Shown: positions 42,058 through 42,793 of the stretch, piece after piece
Layout of the letters: every line of letters starts with the position of its first letter
Position numbering within the stretch: position 1 is the first letter of the stretch
Assembly: GCF_014873855.1 (NCBI RefSeq)
Contig: NZ_JADBEL010000030.1
Coordinates: 1-42,793, forward strand
Length of the DNA: 42,793 nt
From: Sporosarcina limicola
Lineage (GTDB): Bacteria > Bacillota > Bacilli > Bacillales_A > Planococcaceae
Reading direction: 5' to 3'
Translations under genes and position numbers: made by a program
The notes under the pieces: model-generated
Database searches by the model: none
What the model was told of the DNA's origin: nothing
What the model saw: only the letters and a program-made list of their open reading frames with translations

Positions 42058-42683
42058 TAGGTGCTTCTAGTGAAAAAACCAATCCAGACCAACTCGCACT
42101 CTCCCTTTTCAACGAAGCGGAAGTCACATCCGATGAAAAGATAGAGGAACCAACGCTCGAAACGATTACTTATCGTCGTAAAAAACGATCCGGTCAAATC
42201 GAAGCGATGCTTGAAAACCTGCCAACTGAAACGATTCACTATCGTTTACCAGATGAGGAACAGGCTTGTTTGTGTTGCGGTGAGCAAGTACATGAGATGA
42301 GTACGGAAGTACGCCGGGAGTTAAAAATCATTCCCGCACAAGTAAAAGTCGTTGAACACGTGCGCCATGTCTACAGCTGCCGGAATTGTGAACGTGAAGG
42401 CACCGAAACGCCCATTGTCACGGCGAAGATGCCAGCACCTATGTATCCAGGTAGCTTAGCATCGCCATCGGCAATGGCTTATATTATGAATCAAAAATAC
42501 GTCGAGGGTATGCCCCTTTATCGACAAGAAAAACAATTGGAACGTCTAGGTGTCCCTTTATCACGTCAGACTTTAGCGAACTGGATGATGTACGGGGCAA
42601 CTCATTGGCTAATCCATCTTTATGAACATATCCGCACCTATCTATTGATGCAGGATGTTCTTCATGCGGATGAATTATGTTGA
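42057..42683 (+). mobile_element. IS66-family transposase (TnpC) fragment
   Basis: Reading from about 42057 gives [20 protein letters not shown], then [20 protein letters not shown], the zinc-finger pairs CLCC and [24 protein letters not shown] and the first catalytic Asp in QDVLHADE. This is the middle of the IS66 TnpC transposase (about 500 residues). The N-terminal leucine-zipper region and the C-terminal catalytic half are missing. After HADE the homology ends abruptly and a stop follows, at the point where the repeat-bearing sequence at 42676 begins. TnpA and TnpB partners are absent. Both ends are therefore broken. Confidence 0.82.
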
Positions 42684-42793
42684 GCTACACATAATTCATC
42701 TTATGTTGAGTCATATATTATGTAAAGTCCAAAATATTACCCTAGCGAATACTCGGAGTCGATGCATAATCACTCAACATAATATTTAGATGT
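42676..42793. mobile_element. Edge of a further element with TTATGTTGAG repeats
   Basis: ATTATGTTGAG (42676), CTTATGTTGAG (42701), ATTATGTAAAG (42718) and the inverted form CTCAACATAA (about 42774-42783) lie within 110 bases, right where the IS66 transposase frame is cut. Clustered direct and inverted short repeats at a gene break look like terminal binding sites of a transposon. No gene of it is in the window. Confidence 0.45.

Noticed and set aside
41913..42683. A continuous 256-residue plus-strand protein
   Set aside because: Its first 50 or so residues are antisense to the ECF-type ATPase; only the part from about 42057 is IS66 transposase.

Overview
The window reads as a chromosomal accessory region of a low-GC Gram-positive bacterium of the order Bacillales, plausibly Planococcaceae (Sporosarcina, Lysinibacillus or a relative). 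This is inferred from AGGAGG-type ribosome binding sites, many lipobox (LxxC) substrate-binding proteins, TTG and GTG starts, and the protein families present. No rRNA, tRNA or CRISPR array was seen.

Left edge (1-2400): an ISAs1-family transposase runs off the window and abuts a decapitated MacB/LolD-type ABC ATPase. A degenerate small gene, a ZIP-family metal transporter and a long palindromic repeat follow.

Iron island (2450-18870), almost all on the minus strand: six intact siderophore-type substrate-binding lipoproteins and one truncated one; a single FecCD-type permease pair with its FecE/FhuC-type ATPase; an MsbA/IrtAB-like ABC exporter-fold protein; a ferredoxin-NADP-reductase-type flavoprotein of the IruO/YcgT kind plus the tail of a second one; and a PepSY membrane protein with a His/Met-rich insert. 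Five clear Fur-box-like sites (and one weak one) sit in front of these units. The likely logic is iron-repressed expression, several receptors sharing one permease, then reductive iron release in the cytoplasm. A terminator-promoter-signal-peptide block has been copied between neighbouring receptor genes, and small repeat arrays fill the gaps.

Peptide island (19100-31140): an M20 peptidase, an S9 prolyl-oligopeptidase-like enzyme, a small membrane protein, a complete oligopeptide ABC transporter (OppB, C, D, F, A in transcription order), an Lrp/AsnC regulator at the head of the operon, a divergent amidohydrolase and a proline-iminopeptidase-like hydrolase. Together they look like a regulated uptake and degradation system for peptides, possibly proline-containing ones.

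Decay zone (31140-32400): a GNAT acetyltransferase interrupted by a 175-bp element with perfect 10-bp terminal inverted repeats, a RhuM-like fragment, and a small gene made of 16-residue repeats.

Right part (32830-42793): a histidine kinase/response regulator pair next to a class-C beta-lactamase-fold membrane protein, a second copy of the palindromic repeat in inverted orientation to the first (about 35 kb apart), an M20 C-terminal remnant, a ClbS/DfsB-family protein, a SulP anion transporter, a short-chain dehydrogenase, and a 5'-truncated ECF-type ATPase joined to an IS66 transposase fragment that is itself cut by the edge of another repeat-bearing element.
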